From positions 34,530,573-34,594,572 of the forward strand of contig OZ029915.1 in the NCBI GenBank assembly GCA_964023275.1: DNA of 64,000 bases, in the 5' to 3' direction. Shown in pieces: positions 37,649 to 51,160 of the stretch. Source of the stretch: Norana najaformis (taxonomy: Eukaryota; Annelida; Clitellata; Crassiclitellata; Hormogastridae). The first letter of the stretch is position 1; every line of letters starts with the position of its first letter. The notes below the pieces were generated by a model. The model searched no databases. It worked only from the letters and a program-made list of their open reading frames with translations, and was not told where the DNA came from. Both the position numbers and the translations under genes were made by a program.

Positions 37649-40600
37649 GTTTGTGGACAGAAATAATATTGACATAGAAATATTGATCTACATTGCAAAT
37701 TTGTATCCGTAGGTATACATGCACATAATAAATATGCACATAACATAAATGCATATAACATATATGCATATAACATGTATATATGCAACATACAATGTTT
37801 ATAAAAGTGAAGCCATATAAGGGACCTGTCGAAACGTAGAGCTTGGCGGTGGCGGTAACAGTTAACGAGTTTCCAAGGCAACCACGTTCTCTGGCCCACA
37901 CTTTTCCACTGTAGGAAGCTGACTACCAGCTGTGGGCTCAGTGTGAGACGAACGAGAGAGGTTGTCAGGGTTTCCGTTACGATAGGTTTCATCAACCTCA
38001 CTTTACCTGGAAGAGATTTGAAATGTTTGATTTGACCAGGGCCGAATTAACCACCCGAGACGCCCATGCAAATTGCGCACTAGGCCCCTGTAGTCTAAGA
38101 TCTTTGCCTGTAGTACTGACTATCTGAAGATGGGATGCCGTAAAGACATGCTATGATCAAGTGCAGCTAGTTTCATGGCTGACTTTTTCAATTTGTACCA
38201 TGGTCATGGTGCAAATTCTTACTTAAAATAAAATCGGATGGCTTGTTCCAATGAACAAATAGCTGTTTTAATCAATTCTTTGTCAGTTTTAACAAACCGC
38301 CTGTGGTACCACAATCCGGTGGATATCGGAGCCAGTCCCAAGCCTGGAACTCAGATGTGTGAGGTGTGGAGGGTCGAGCGGATGGGTGCAGACACGCCTT
38401 CAACAAAGAAAAACACGAAAGAAATCTAATGCAGTGACAATCACAGATAGGGGATCCCTGCTGTGACGACGCCCAGGCAAACAAGGTCCGTGTCCCCAAC
38501 CGAGTGACCGGGATTGGTTCGAAAAGTTGGCTACTGGAGAGCAGCAAGGACTAGAATTGAATAAATTATAGTTGGGACGCGGAATGTGAGGACACTGTGG
38601 GCACCGGCGTAGCTGAAGATGCTGAAGAACGAAATAAAAAGATACAGATGTGACATTTTGTGACTGTCAGAAATGCGATGAGTGGGGACTGGAGAGCTGA
38701 TTAATGGCGAAGTGATTTGGTCCGGGAGGAAAACGACCATTACAGTGAATGGATGACATCAAAGATTGGTGCCAGAAGGATTTACACAGTTCGAGCTTAC
38801 TGGCACAGGACCGCAGAACATGGAGACAGATGATAACATGTACAATGGACACCTTAGGGCTTTCTGTCCATGGGTCTTGATGATGACGATGACGATGACG
38901 ATGATGCTAGATTTTGTCACTGCATAAATATTATGACTCCATTCGTGGGCCCCTTTCAGCGATGGCCGCCATGGAATTTCAGATTTCGTATACTGGTTAA
39001 CCTGACTCTGGATTTAGCGCCATCTTCTTACCTTTTCAGCTTAGGACAGAGAGGTACTGTGTGGAATGAGACTTGAGTTACCCGTGGGTCACTTGAATCT
39101 TGAGAAAGTTTTATTCGCAGACATCTGAATTTGAGTTCTATTCAGAGAAGCGTCTTATGACTCGGTTGGTGTTGCTGACAGCGGCAAATCAGCTCAGTTC
39201 ATGCTTTAATTAACGCAACGCGAATTATAATTATCTATTCTGACGGTGGCTAAATGAATTGATTTGTGTGTTTTATTACATTAAAAGCACCTCTCAGCGT
39301 TTTCAGTTACACCAGTTTGTGCCAAAATGGGAAGTTTTTGCAAACAACAAACCTAAGTTATAATTAAACTAATGACGACGAAGCATTAAATGTATCCGTG
39401 TTTCATTTGTTGGATCGCCTTAACCATATCATGATATCAAATAATGATAGCCTGTCAATAACATGCCACTCTTCGATGGAATCGATATGATTCAGCATGA
39501 CAGAAATAATTTTGAAGACTGAGAAAAGATCGGATGACTGTAACGGTCCTTGAATGAGGCGTCATGTTCTGCAAACACGGCCTGTTTGACCTTATTTGCC
39601 TTGTTTATCGATCCAAAATACAGCACCACGAATGCTTTATTAGAAACTGTTCATGCGCATATTCTGTCGACAGCGGATGAGCCAGGTCGCATAGAAATGA
39701 ATGGGCCATGATCGCGTTCATATAAGAACAGGACCTAAAGTGAAAAGGGAATACGACGCCTTTCAAAGAAGACACATTTGTAATCGATCGCTATTACTTA
39801 CCCTACAGAGCTACTGTAAAGTCCAAAACGTGCTAAAAATCCATGTCTTGATATCATTGTTGTTGTTGTGGAATGTAATATGCCCATAAATGCAGACAAA
39901 ACTTCTGTAGAGGTTCTACAGTTAACGACACTTTCTTGAAGAGGACATGATCAACGCAAAATGAACTACTTATTAGCCCTATGTCCCATATAATGAGTCG
40001 CATTCGCCTTTTCGTGAGGCGCGTGCTCATGCAAGATGCAGCAGCCTTTAACTAGCACGGTCCGTAAACGGGGACCTTACGTGGTATGGCGAAATCAAAC
40101 GGGCAGCGGTGGTGAAGTACCTCACCAGATAAATTCATTGAAAAATGACCGAAGCGAAGCCATACGGTCTCTGTATAAAACCGCGCACATTTACATTTAA
40201 CTGATATCGACCATGTCCATCGGATTGCACCGAAGGCATGACATTAAACGGATGGATGCTCGCTGCTGTTTGGTGTGTTGGCTCCTAAGCAAGCTGGCTG
40301 ATTTCTACACCGTTTGTGTTTTGCATGCTTTCGCCAAATGGTTTATTATAGTTTTTCCTTTCTAGCATCCATATACTGTATGAGCAGTTTGATTTGTATA
40401 CTACAGTAGAATCCGTAATCGTTGCTGCTTCTGACCAAGTGTAGCTAGTTATGCAATTTTGAATAGTTTGCGTTGAATTATTTTGCATTTTGCATTGTCT
40501 TGTAACAGTAGATTTATATACCGCCTCTTTCATAGAAAAACACTCACAGATTCATAGCTGCTCACTATTTTTCCGGTTAAATAGCCAAACCGAGCAAGTT

Positions 40601-43317
40601 TGCAGTCTACTAAATATCTCTATATGACTCAGGTCTCTCATTCATTGCTTGTGTATTTTATATATCTGTTTTCGCTTTAGACTCGTAGGAACTTTAAGAT
40701 ATTTCCAAGATTTTATTTGTAATCATATAATTTTATTAGTATTTGTATTAAATATAAAAATGATGAACAACGTAGAAAACTCTGATGCTTCGACAAAATC
40801 ATTTGAAACATGAAAAATTTAGAATATTGTGTTGATTACAATATATTTCTCTTCAAAAAGAGATTGCGTGACAACGGAAATGCAATACCTTCCAACTTTT
40901 TATATCCGAGTTTCCAACTAGAATTTCCTATGATATTCCTTTATTTACTTAGTTGATCGATCATCAATTTTCCGCCTTTCTTCTTCTTTCTTTCTGTATC
41001 AAACTTAAATGAAACATGGAGAATTATCGGTTTTACTTGGACACAATGTATTAGAAATTCATGACTTCCACTGACCAAATTCGGGTAGTTACTGTTCTGA
41101 CACGCATATTTTGTACTCGGCCTTTTTAGAGTGACCTAATTGCTGTTACGCAGGTTACGGTTATTATTTACACAGAAATTCCAAGTCTTGCGTAATGCAT
41201 GCAACAGGTCATATTGTTGCGGTTCCTGTAACGGAAGCCTCAATATACAGAAATAATTGTTAATGTCTACACAAACTGCAGTCTTCTGACCCTTATGACA
41301 GCCTAATTTATCTGGAATGTGCATAGCTCCCGACAGAACCTGCAGCTATGATTATGTGTTTATGGGCCTTCGAAGACCCGAGGGATGTCGAGCAGAGACG
41401 GGATACTGGATACGTGCGATATGTTGGCTGTCTAGACATACGATACACGAACACACACATATATATATAATCTACAGTGAACTGGTTGATGGGGGCGTGT
41501 GTGTGCGCGTAAATGATGATGAATCGTTCGGTACGAGATGGTCGGATGGCTGAGGAAATCCGAAGCTAATTAGGGCAAATGTCTGAAAGCTGCGCGGAGC
41601 AACAGGGAAGTCTAGCTGCTCAAGCAGCCACTCGACTTGACCGCTGATGCCAAGTCCGCCGTGTAACTTCCCTCGGTCGGCCTAGACATCGTCCGCCAAG
41701 CAGGTGAAATGGCGATGACAGTGGTCATTTTTCACACAAAACAAATAAGACTAAGACTAGTTCGGCTTAATTACATAATAGTCGTAAATTATACTGTGTT
41801 GACGACGAACGATTCTACTCCGACTTCCGCTTGTAGGACACACGGTAACTATTACTAATGATGCATCCATAATTCTATGGTCCATATAAGTAAGCAACAG
41901 AAAAGTAACATACGAGTTGATAAAAAAATACACAGGTAAGTAATAATAGAAGGGAATGTGAATTGATACAAGTCACATAGATAAGTAATAAGCGCAGGAT
42001 ATGAATTGATACGTAGGTTACTTTCTAGATGTATACGACGATATAAAAGTTATCATAAAAATCGTTGCCTTTAGCCAGTACAGACTCGCCTGGACCGAGA
42101 TACAGAGGGTCACATCTTGTGCTGATTATTGCTCACGGAGTCATGAATTTGCTTTTGAAAAAGGCTCTCACCAGTCAAATTCGAGCGTTTTGTGAACTAC
42201 TATACAGCCTCAGTAAGTGTGTTTTTATGGGCAATGTTCGCAGTTGCGTGCGTTAACTATCTGCAATATCTTAGTTTCTTGCATGTTCTCTGTTCGTTAC
42301 GTCCAAGTGGAGACTTTTGGCACTATTATCATGAGTATCATCGTCTTTATAGGTGATCGTTAACGAACGCAAAACTGCCTTTCAGAGTCCATGGTATACT
42401 TTCTTGATGCAACCTGGTGGAGTCTTTTTGCGTGAGTGCCGAGTATTTGGATTTTCAATTCGTCCATGCAGACGTGAAAGAAACTCCTAACGTTTTCCCT
42501 CAGAAGAAAACAGTTAGGCCTATCTTGGGAAAATATAGTTTTACTATTATATCATTAAGCCTATTTTGTAGTCATAAACTATACATTTTCTTATACCATG
42601 CCATCATAAACTGTAGGATGAAAAGATATAATTAATTTTCGTTGTAGCTTTCTGTTGGTTCAGGCTTGACTTCTGCGTCATACTTTATTCATGTTAGCTG
42701 TCTGTTATTGACAAAATGCATCCAGGAATATAACCTAATACTAATTCAGCAGCCACACCTTGTTGTCTTATGCTGTTGGGTTTGAATATAGATAATTTGA
42801 AGAAGAGAGACCATTTTTTCCAACGGACCAGTGCTCAGGTATTAAAATCTGGATATGGATATGACAAAAATATGAATATTCATATCAAAATCTAGATATG
42901 AGTATGACAACAGAGAACTCGCTGATCGAGTGACAGTGAACAATGAATTCCAGAGATGTGGACCAGTCTTGGTTAAGGTACATCGTTACTGTCCAAGTTT
43001 CGTCGGAATACTGAAGGAGTCGAGGCATCTGTTGATCGAGTGAAAATCTTGTAAGGTTACCTGCTGACAGTAAATATTCGATAAATTAACGATAAAGTTC
43101 CGGCAAATCCAAAGAGTTGAAAGCTATTGATTAATCTCTGTGGCGCTTGATTTCCAGATGCAGACCATAAGCGCCGGGGACTGAGTTTACTGACCGTGAA
43201 AACCATGGACTTAGTTTTGTTGGAGTTCCCTATTGCTGGCTACGAACTGCCGAACACTGACCGAGAGATAACATCAAATGCCGAGCTATAACTTTTTCTG
43301 CTTTTATTTAAGCTTGC
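37649..43317. other. no gene recognised (possible first intron of FN3 gene)
   Basis: A (GATGAC)n run lies at 38877-38907. 40178-40202 contains the CATTTACATTTA-type end seen near 736 and 14403. A segment near 42855-42905 contains two copies of TCTAGATATGAGTATGACA-like sequence. Nothing else conserved was seen. Confidence 0.35.
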
Positions 43318-43339
43318 CAGGCAGTCAGTCAGTCAGTCA

Positions 43340-43375
<36 letters not shown>

Positions 43376-43440
43376 ATCAGTCTGTCTGTCTGTCTGTCTG
43401 TCTGTCTGTATATTAGTCGGTCGGTCGGTCGGTCTGCCTG
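43318..43440. repeat. compound (CAGT)n(CAGC)n(CTGT)n(CGGT)n microsatellite
   Basis: Four related tetranucleotides follow each other, with CAGT/CAGC on one side and CTGT on the other partly self-complementary (CAG against CTG). Confidence 0.9.
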
Positions 43441-44269
43441 ACAGTCTTTCTGTTTGAGTTAAAGAACAGACGATGTTTCTAGATCGTGATTCATCTCTGC
43501 ATTCTCTGCTGCTGTATCAATCAATCAGTTTCGTATCTGTGAATGTCATGAATCCAAAACTCGATGACAATTTCTAAATTGGGCAAACTATGGCAAGAAA
43601 ATTATATTTGAACACGATCGATTGGTTTTCGGTGGTTGAGTTATAAATCAACTTTTAGACGTCTTGTATCTGTCGTCGTGTTAGACAGATGCACTAAAAG
43701 ATCTAAGGATAGCATTTTCTCAGAATGAAGACAGGCTATGAAGAATCTCTACTGGATATACTACTTTGGAAATATCTGGCAAGTCTTATTCTTGATTTTA
43801 TGGTTACCTCATTCCCTCCCTGGGATCGAGGATTAATGTCAGAACCGCGGGGTAAAAGTGTAATTCGCTGTGAAACTGATGCAGTCGTTACAAGAGACTT
43901 AGTGATACATCGAGCTAAATGAAATCTGTATTGGCGCTAGGTAAATCAATGACAAGATCGCAATTCAGTAGAGACTTCTGTCGGTTCATTAAGGCTGGTG
44001 AACGCTATTAATTTAGATGGTGACATCGACACCGTTGACATGGGATTAAAGGATCTTAGACTGTATTTTGGGTCATATATTTATTCGAGTTGGTCTTAAA
44101 ATCTATAAAACATGCTCTCGCTTTTCTATGTCATTTTCTGTCTGTCGCTCTCGGTCACTGTCTGTCTGTTTGTCTGTCTGTCTGTCTCCCAGAGTAGTTT
44201 ATTGTACAGTCACTTGTTTTTTGGATAAACTGAATATTAATATAAATTTTGGATAGACTTACCTTTGGC
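43441..44269. other. intergenic, nothing recognised
   Basis: A short CTGT run lies at 44158-44187. Confidence 0.4.
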
Positions 44270-44400
44270 TCTGAATTTGGAACCGAATCTAACCATACCT
44301 GCCTCCCCAATATTGTTTTTGATCGAGTGCCTGTGAATTAACTGATTCCCACAACTTCGCTTTCTGAGCAATGAAGTAATCCGGAGATTACGATGACGAT
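44270..44400 (+). repeat. LINE/SINE 3'-tail family, copy 5
   Basis: ACCTGCCTCCCCAATATTG, GATCGAGTGCCTGTGAATTA, ACTTCGCTTTCTGAGC and GAGATTACGATGACGA match the family at 7675 with more divergence. Confidence 0.65.
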
Positions 44401-44697
44401 ATCTAATTACTTCAAAATGCTGGCGAATACAATAAGTCGTAAGAATCTATACTGAAAGTATGCCACAGTCAGTCGAAACCAAGAATGTTCTTCCATTCAA
44501 CTGAATGGTCCGTGCATTAACTGATTTTGTAAAATGTAACTTCGTGACGTGATAGCAGTTAGGGCAGAGCAAACTAACCTTACCGGGTAAACAGAGCAAA
44601 AAGCAACAGTGCCATGGTACCAAGTAAAAATCTATGCTGCACGTTGTTCTGAATCATATCATCATTCAAACAGTTTGATCTTTAGAGTTCAGTTATG

Positions 44698-44805
44698 CAA
44701 GCGATCTTCTTCCTCTTCTTCTTCCTTCTCTTTCTTCTCCTCTTCCTTTTCTTCTTCCTTCGCCTCTTCCTCGTCCTCTTCTTCTTCTTTCTCTTTCTCT
44801 TGATG
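44698..44805. repeat. CT-rich low-complexity tract
   Basis: TCTTCC/TTCTTC units. The antisense Lys/Arg-rich frame is an artefact. Confidence 0.9.
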
Positions 44806-45579
44806 CCCTGTCTCTGAGTAGGTTCGTATAACACCATTCCTCGCTGTGCTGAGCCACTTCCTCTATAGGTTGTTCCGTGCATCATTCATCATTCTCGGCT
44901 TTCCTCTTGTGTCTCCTCTCCCAATTTCCTCAGAATGCATTATTCTTCACAAATGAAGGGCGTGATTTTACAGTTGGTGAGTTTCACGTACATGTCGCTT
45001 CGTACGGGGCACATAATATAGTCGAAACAAAAGTAATTAAATGTAATATAGGCCTGTATAAAGTACCCTGTATGTGCAATGCGCCATAAAATTCAAAACC
45101 GAATTCATTCATGGTTGAACGGTCACGTTTAGCTCGATCTGGTTACACTATGCACGTGTATGCAAAGTCTGTCTACGTTTGGCTCTATGCAATGTTGCTT
45201 CCAGTCAGCCGCAGACCCTGGCCCTTAATTATTAAGCCGTGGGATTGCAGTCGATTGCAGATACTCAGAAATAACCTGTTCAGGTCTCGAAGACCCAGCA
45301 AGAAAACCAAGCATGTACAGCAACGCAGCTAGTCGGCGCCTGCTGCTGCGTTGAAGTCGACTTATGTGCATATTATGTGTCTAGACGACTCCAGACACTT
45401 GTTTCTCACTGGCGATTTATTGAAACTCTATACCCGAAGATTAAGCTCAAAGTACACAGACAGACGCACACTCCACTCGGCATGCATGCGCGAATCATAT
45501 CGCAATCTGGAACGACAGCACTTCATCTAGGCTATGCGCTTTGCTCGCGACATATTAGCAAATGCCCACATATAAATAT

Positions 45580-45664
45580 AGTCATTGTTATTGTTGTTGT
45601 TATTATTATTATTATTGTCATCATCATTATCATCATCATTATTATTATTATTATTATTAATTTA
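45580..45664. repeat. (ATT)n/(ATC)n microsatellite
   Basis: GTTATT, then ATT, then ATC, then ATT units. Confidence 0.9.
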
Positions 45665-46500
45665 TAGTTACAGTTATTTGCACCTTAGCCGAATGACTAT
45701 GACTATGGCTTCACTATGACTTCTGGACTATGCTTCTGATGAGTCTCTAAAGAGATATATAAGAAGACGTGTTACCTTTAGCTCCTACCCTTGTTACGAA
45801 GAAACTAATGTCTACCTAAAAGATGAATCTTTAGTTACTTTTACAGAGTTGATAGCAAAAGAGACAGATAAAGGTGTCAGCTGGGTGAGACAAATAAGTA
45901 AACAGGCAGACGGAGAGAGGGACAAGAAAGACAGATCAGGCAGACAAATACATAAATAAACAGACAGAGCTAATATTGGTATTTACTTATTAAAATCCTG
46001 TATAGATGGGCTTAAAAACTTCGTTTAATAGAAGCAACTATTCGTCATAAAAATAACTTTTGCCGGAAGTGTGTATAGTTCCTCATTAATGCCAACTGTT
46101 GTGGATAATAATTTTTTCATGTAACTTTAACCGCCAGCCATAGACACAGACGCAGGCACAGATACAGGCAGAGAAAGGGACCAAGACACGAGAAGACCTG
46201 GATACAGCTTCGCAGTTTAACAAGACGTTAGTTAGATAATTTCATAAACTGCGTGAAAGGTCTTGCTAATCATTTGCAACCTTTTGCAATCATTTGACTG
46301 ACTGGGTTCAACTGTTTCATATGAAACTGCGCAACCGTATTTCTTCACTTTCCCAGATCTCTTCACTCTGCAAGTGGCGACTGCTTCTGTTACACCATGG
46401 AGCTTTGCTGAGTTAGATTAAGTGTTGTTAAATGAGTTATTTAGAAAGTTAACAACTTCATATCTCCCACAACTTTTATCCAGTCTTCTTCGATTGTGAT
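45665..46500. other. intergenic, nothing firm
   Basis: Degenerate GACA-rich sequence at 45870-45970 and 46140-46190; no gene. Confidence 0.35.
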
Positions 46501-46576
46501 TTTGTGTCTTTGGGTCGGAATAAAGCTTAGAAATTTCTTTAACTGGCGCAATATAAAGTTAGGGTTACATTGCATT
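46501..46576 (+). repeat. possible LINE 3' end
   Basis: GGTCGGAATAAAGC then ACTGGCGCAATATAAAGTT and GGGTTACATTGCATTACA look like the short 3' ends of the LINEs in this window. Confidence 0.35.
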
Positions 46577-48930
46577 ACAAAACAACAAATCACATCCTTG
46601 AATGAACGCTGACTTTAGAATCAAGTCATTATAAACATCGATCGGTTACAACAGACAAACCCAAAAAATCCGAACCTCGCCAAATAGCTACGGAACTTTA
46701 ATTGAGAACCCGTAGTCTTTAGGCAAAAGAACTTTCGGTCATTAGAAGCGTTTGGCGGGTGTTTACTGGTGGAGGAGTTTCCCCATCTTCGGATTACTAC
46801 TTAGCGGGACGGAATAAGTTCCTATTGCAACGCACTGATTCACCGCATCTCATGAAAGGTTATTACGGCTACTGCTTATGACTGCACACTTGAATGACAG
46901 AATGGCAGAATGGTCGAACGCATCTGGATGCGACCTGACATGACTATCAATCTCTGAAGCTTCTAAGCGTAAGAGGTTCTAATAACAACACAGGTCGAAG
47001 CCGAGTTACGACCTCATGAAAACATTTGCTTTCTGCTTCCGCTGTTGTTTTCAACTTATTACGGTGACTCCTTCCCTTCAGATACCTAGAGGGAAAAGCA
47101 AGAGAGGGAGAAAGAGACAGGCAGTGACAGATAGGAGCAGATAGGGAGCGAGTCAGAGCGAGAGATACAAAGACAGTATAGCAAACAGGTGAATGAGTAT
47201 GCCTTCGACGGCGCTTAGGGGCAAAAAGCCCATATAATCGTCTTTGATTATCGCTCAGTCCCGCCCGAGATCCATACACTCTGGAGGATCGATCGATCGC
47301 CGTCCTGCTCCTCTGCCGGCATTTCCCACTTGCCTCGATCAAGCCAGCGCCGGCGGATACGAGCTCTCTGATGAAATAGTGCGCAGGGTTGGGATCTGGT
47401 TTACGTAGATTCGTCCTAATTTCATGGTTGGCAGCAAGTGATTAGATGAAAAGGCTTTAAGACGATGCTGGCGACGAGCGAGGCAACGAGACGCCCGAAT
47501 TAAGCGACACGGTCGATGTGAAAGGCCATTAGCCGACCTGAGGACGGACGAACGGGTGGACGAATAACTGAACGGGTCAACAGAGATAAATAGATTGATG
47601 TAACGGGATAATTGACGAACTAACAAGTAGACACGCGGGGCACGTCAAAGCCTCTGCTAAATACAGCATTAACTTATTCTGACTGACTGAAGTGTCCCCA
47701 CCTCTGAATAGCGGAAGCAGCCCAGAATGATTTCGTATCTTTACAGAAACCATAAACACACTTATTCAATGGAAACCCTTTCCTTACATGCACTGTAATA
47801 TGTTATATGAGTGATCTGCTTATATTTCCTAAAACTTGTGCCACATAATGTTTAGATAAATCTGACCTGATTGAACTGCAGTAGACAAGCACTAACTATT
47901 CCTTGATCATGTTGATAATGATACTGATAATGATTTTGATAATGACGACGACGAAAAAGCAAACAACATTTAAACTATTTAAAAGTATCTCAACATAAGG
48001 TTCCTAGTAAGATTTTTACCTATAAGAATTTTATTTTGTCTCTAATTATTCAAAAGTGTGGTTTTTTATAGAAGTTCTTTTTGTTCATTTGACAATTTGT
48101 GCAAAATGCCTGTCTGACTTCTAGAAATTCAAAATAGCATTCGAAGTTATTTGCTTGTGTATCAAGACAAATGCGCTGTTGAATGTTAGCAAATTAGACC
48201 ACAAAATGTTGGTTCACATAAGCTGTACATAAGTTACTCGGCCAGTCTTCAATGGAGAGAACTGAGCGAATTTTCGGTGCAGCAAATGTTTGTGGTTTCA
48301 CGTAGATGTTTTCCTACTTCATAGTTTCGGATAGTCTTTATGCAAAAGGTTCCACTTTAATTTAGCCAATATAATTATATATAACACGGTCAGTGAACGC
48401 ACTCTCAATGTTGAAATATTATCTTAAGCTCATTGGCTGAGAAAATTGCAGGATAGTTTATAATTCACAGAAGCAAAGCGTCAAAGAAATCAATACACTT
48501 CTTTCCATATTTAATTAAAAATTGAGTTTTTGCGCAATGGTAACAGTTACATGCAATGCGTGAGCGAACCAGAGGTGTTTGGAATCTGAAACTAATGAAA
48601 GAAGAAACAATTTTCTTACAGATAGAGTTCTCCATCAGATAAATCGGCCTGCCGCATTTTTATAAGAAGGATATTTTTCTTGCCAATTCAGGTGCAAATA
48701 GATTCACGATTTCTTAGTTAAGGTTGAGTTCCTCAAATAGTATGCAAATCATGGAGTATATATGCACGGAGTCACTCCTTAAGCTTACTGAAGGGCAACT
48801 GGATTTCCAGGGTCTGTTGTCTTCAGCTGTAATGCCTCATCTGACGCCCTGGCACATCTACACTACATATCAAACAGCTAAGCTCTGTCTATGTCTGTCT
48901 GTTTGTGTGTCCGCGTTCCTGTGTACGTCT
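46577..48930. other. intergenic, nothing recognised
   Basis: 47200-47600 is somewhat CG-rich with open minus-strand frames but no domain. No exon with supporting splice sites was recognised. Confidence 0.35.
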
Positions 48931-48932
48931 GT

Positions 48933-49217
48933 TCATTTAATACAATAATATAAGAAAAGTATGCGAGTGAGATAAATCTGAATGGAGAGCGAAGCCAGCG
49001 CTTTATTGGGTGCCGTACAGAAGACCGTTTCCATGTAATTCTGCGTCTTTTGCGGATGAATCGTCCGTCGCTGGTTCGTTGCGCAGACGAATGTAGCAGA
49101 GCGATTGATTCTTGGACAAAGGCTGAATATGCCATCGGAATTATAACAGACCGCCTGCCTGGTGGGCAACAAAGCGGTAACCAACCATAGAACAACGACG
49201 CTTAGGCCTCCCATCAT
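48933..49217 (-). CDS. candidate small secreted protein with signal peptide
   Basis: Reading leftwards from ATG ATG at 49217, 94 codons are open. The first 22 residues form a textbook signal peptide (MMGGLSVVVLWLVTALLPTR then QA|V). The mature part starts VCYNSDGIFSLCPRINRS, has a possible N-glycosylation site (Asn-Arg-Ser) and Cys near positions 24, 34, 45 and 67. The last 27 residues are hydrophobic and may be intron or 3' read-through, since no strong donor is visible; AATAAA occurs on the same strand near 49010. A possible acceptor (CCTTCTCCAG) lies about 70 bases upstream. The family is not recognised; a peptide hormone or other small cysteine-rich secreted protein is possible. It would sit inside the long FN3-gene intron on the opposite strand. 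Confidence 0.35.
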   Translation of the reverse strand: MMGGLSVVVLWLVTALLPTRQAVCYNSDGIFSLCPRINRSATFVCATNQRRTIHPQKTQNYMETVFCTAPNKALASLSIQIYLTRILFLYYCIK

Positions 49218-49781
49218 CAGTGCAATGCACCAGCCCCCGTCTTAAAAAGACAACCGTCGACGAAGCTCAGACTTCTAATAATCAGACTGGAGAAGGTGCG
49301 ATCAAGCATTCACGTGAACTTCATCCAGATCGACAGCACTGTTCAATTCGCACGCTTCGTGAATACTTTCTTATATAGCCATGCATAGATGTTTGGGTTG
49401 TTTACATACCCAACCATTGCTATATGATATTTATTATTGATTTTAAAAAGATGTCACTGCAGTGCATAATCGAACGATGCATATTCTACCAGCATCTAGC
49501 AAATGATTACGGCTGAAGCATACCGATAGCTTGAACACAATATGTGCGGCGCTTCTTATAGAATCGAGTTGAGCTCGCGATTTGGTCTTCAGCTTCAGAG
49601 GGGTACTATCGTATTCCAAGCGTGTGGCTGATCAATGATTTGTGTAGCGCATCAGTTTCTTGTGTCTCCTCTTAAGCGAACACTACATGTTGCCAACTAT
49701 TTCTTTCGATTTTTATAAATTACGAAGCGTAGCTCAAGACGTTACTTTTGTCTGGAGAGCATTTTTGTGGAATAAACTAAA
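49218..49781. other. intergenic, nothing recognised
   Basis: No conserved frame or repeat was seen. Confidence 0.4.
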
Positions 49782-50187
49782 GTTTTAACTAGGGCTGTGC
49801 CGAATAGGTGATTATCACTATTCGGCCGAATACGAATAATTGGACCAACTATTCGGCCGAATACGAACACGAATAGTAACAAATGACCTGCTCAAGCCTC
49901 AAAGGCTGAACGTTAACGTTCAGTCACCGTACACAAAGAATGAGATACTGACACTGCGATATCGCGGTCCAGGAAGTAGGCAACGCCTGGCTGCAACCAC
50001 AGCATATATTATTTTTATGAGAGAGTCACTTCAGTCCACTCGCTATAGTAGAAACAGATGTCACGTGATCACTATTCGTATTCGGTCCGACCGCTACTAT
50101 TCGACCGAATACCGAATAGCTTTTTGGTCCACTATTCGGCCCCGAAGCGAATACGAAGCTAATGTTCGGTACAGCCCTAGTTTTAAC
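49782..50187. mobile_element. non-autonomous hAT transposon (MITE), 390 bp, with 8-bp target duplication
   Basis: The element spans 49790-50179. Its ends are inverted: TAGGGCTGTGCCGAA on the left and TTCGGTACAGCCCTA on the right (one mismatch in 15). It is flanked by identical 8-bp target duplications GTTTTAAC at 49782-49789 and 50180-50187, the length made by hAT transposases. Near both ends are repeated CTATTCGGCCGAATACGAA-type blocks, probably subterminal transposase sites. There is no transposase; the frame across it is chance. Confidence 0.93.
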
Positions 50188-51160
50188 GTCACAATCTACC
50201 AAGTACAAATTAGAAGCGGTGATAGCAACAGAGCAGCAGTTTGTATGCTAAATTAACTATATTAGGACTGGTTTGTCTGCCAATAAAACAACTGGTTTGT
50301 CATAAATATCGTGTTATATTGCCATACTTGTACTTCTAAAATAGTATTACATATATAGATATGCCTAAAACTTTACTAACAAAATTATGGAAAACATCAT
50401 CTAATAGATGGCCTATTTTAAAAAAATTTCTATTACGGCTTGTCCTTAAGCCGCTCTTCCTGTGTGTGAACTGTGAAGCATCTATTTAATTAAAGAGCAG
50501 CATTTCTGAAAGTTGCAGATCATCTAAAGACTTGCATGCGTGCTACAGATGACAATAATTAAGAAAATAAGTGTAATTTCATCCCACGTGTTTTAATCCA
50601 AACAATTAGTACATGCAGTATGCACGTAAGTTGTGCCAGGAAGGTGGTGCCCTACACTGTGCCTTACTTGATGCCTTACACGCCGCCGTACAATGCACAA
50701 GCATGATAAGTGGAATGGCACGGCCTTAGGGAAAAGCATTCAGAACACACGTGGTTACGATCCACTGGTTCTAGTAGAACATCGACCACGGTCGATTTAC
50801 GTCAAGCGTTTGTCTTTCACTGCAGTGTTATTATCGATAGGCCTCTTACTAGGAGGCACTGCGGCCAGGCTGAGCCTGAGTTCGACTGAGCCAGAAACAG
50901 ATTTTTCAATAGAGTGCGTCAGTCTTTTCAGACGATCTTGGTTCATACGTGCGTGCGTGTGCGCGCTAATCCACGTTTAGCGTCTTAATCCCGGATTTCT
51001 TATGTTCGGCCATAGATTTTATCACTTCCAACCCTATATATGGCGCATAAGGTCTTTATCGACTGCGCAGCTGCTGACGACTGGTGGTGTATATATTCGT
51101 CGGGGGCTATCGGTCATGTAATAAGAAAAATAATCAATTGACCGCTTCCACATGGCGCCG
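50188..51160. other. intergenic, nothing recognised
   Basis: No conserved frame was recognised; a TAGGCCT motif lies near 50839. Confidence 0.4.

Noticed and set aside
47000-47626. Arg/Ser-rich minus-strand frames
   Set aside because: They overlap one another in different frames with no domain or conserved start; likely compositional.
49840-50256. A 138-codon frame
   Set aside because: It crosses the end of the hAT MITE into the flank and consists mostly of the palindromic CGAATA blocks.
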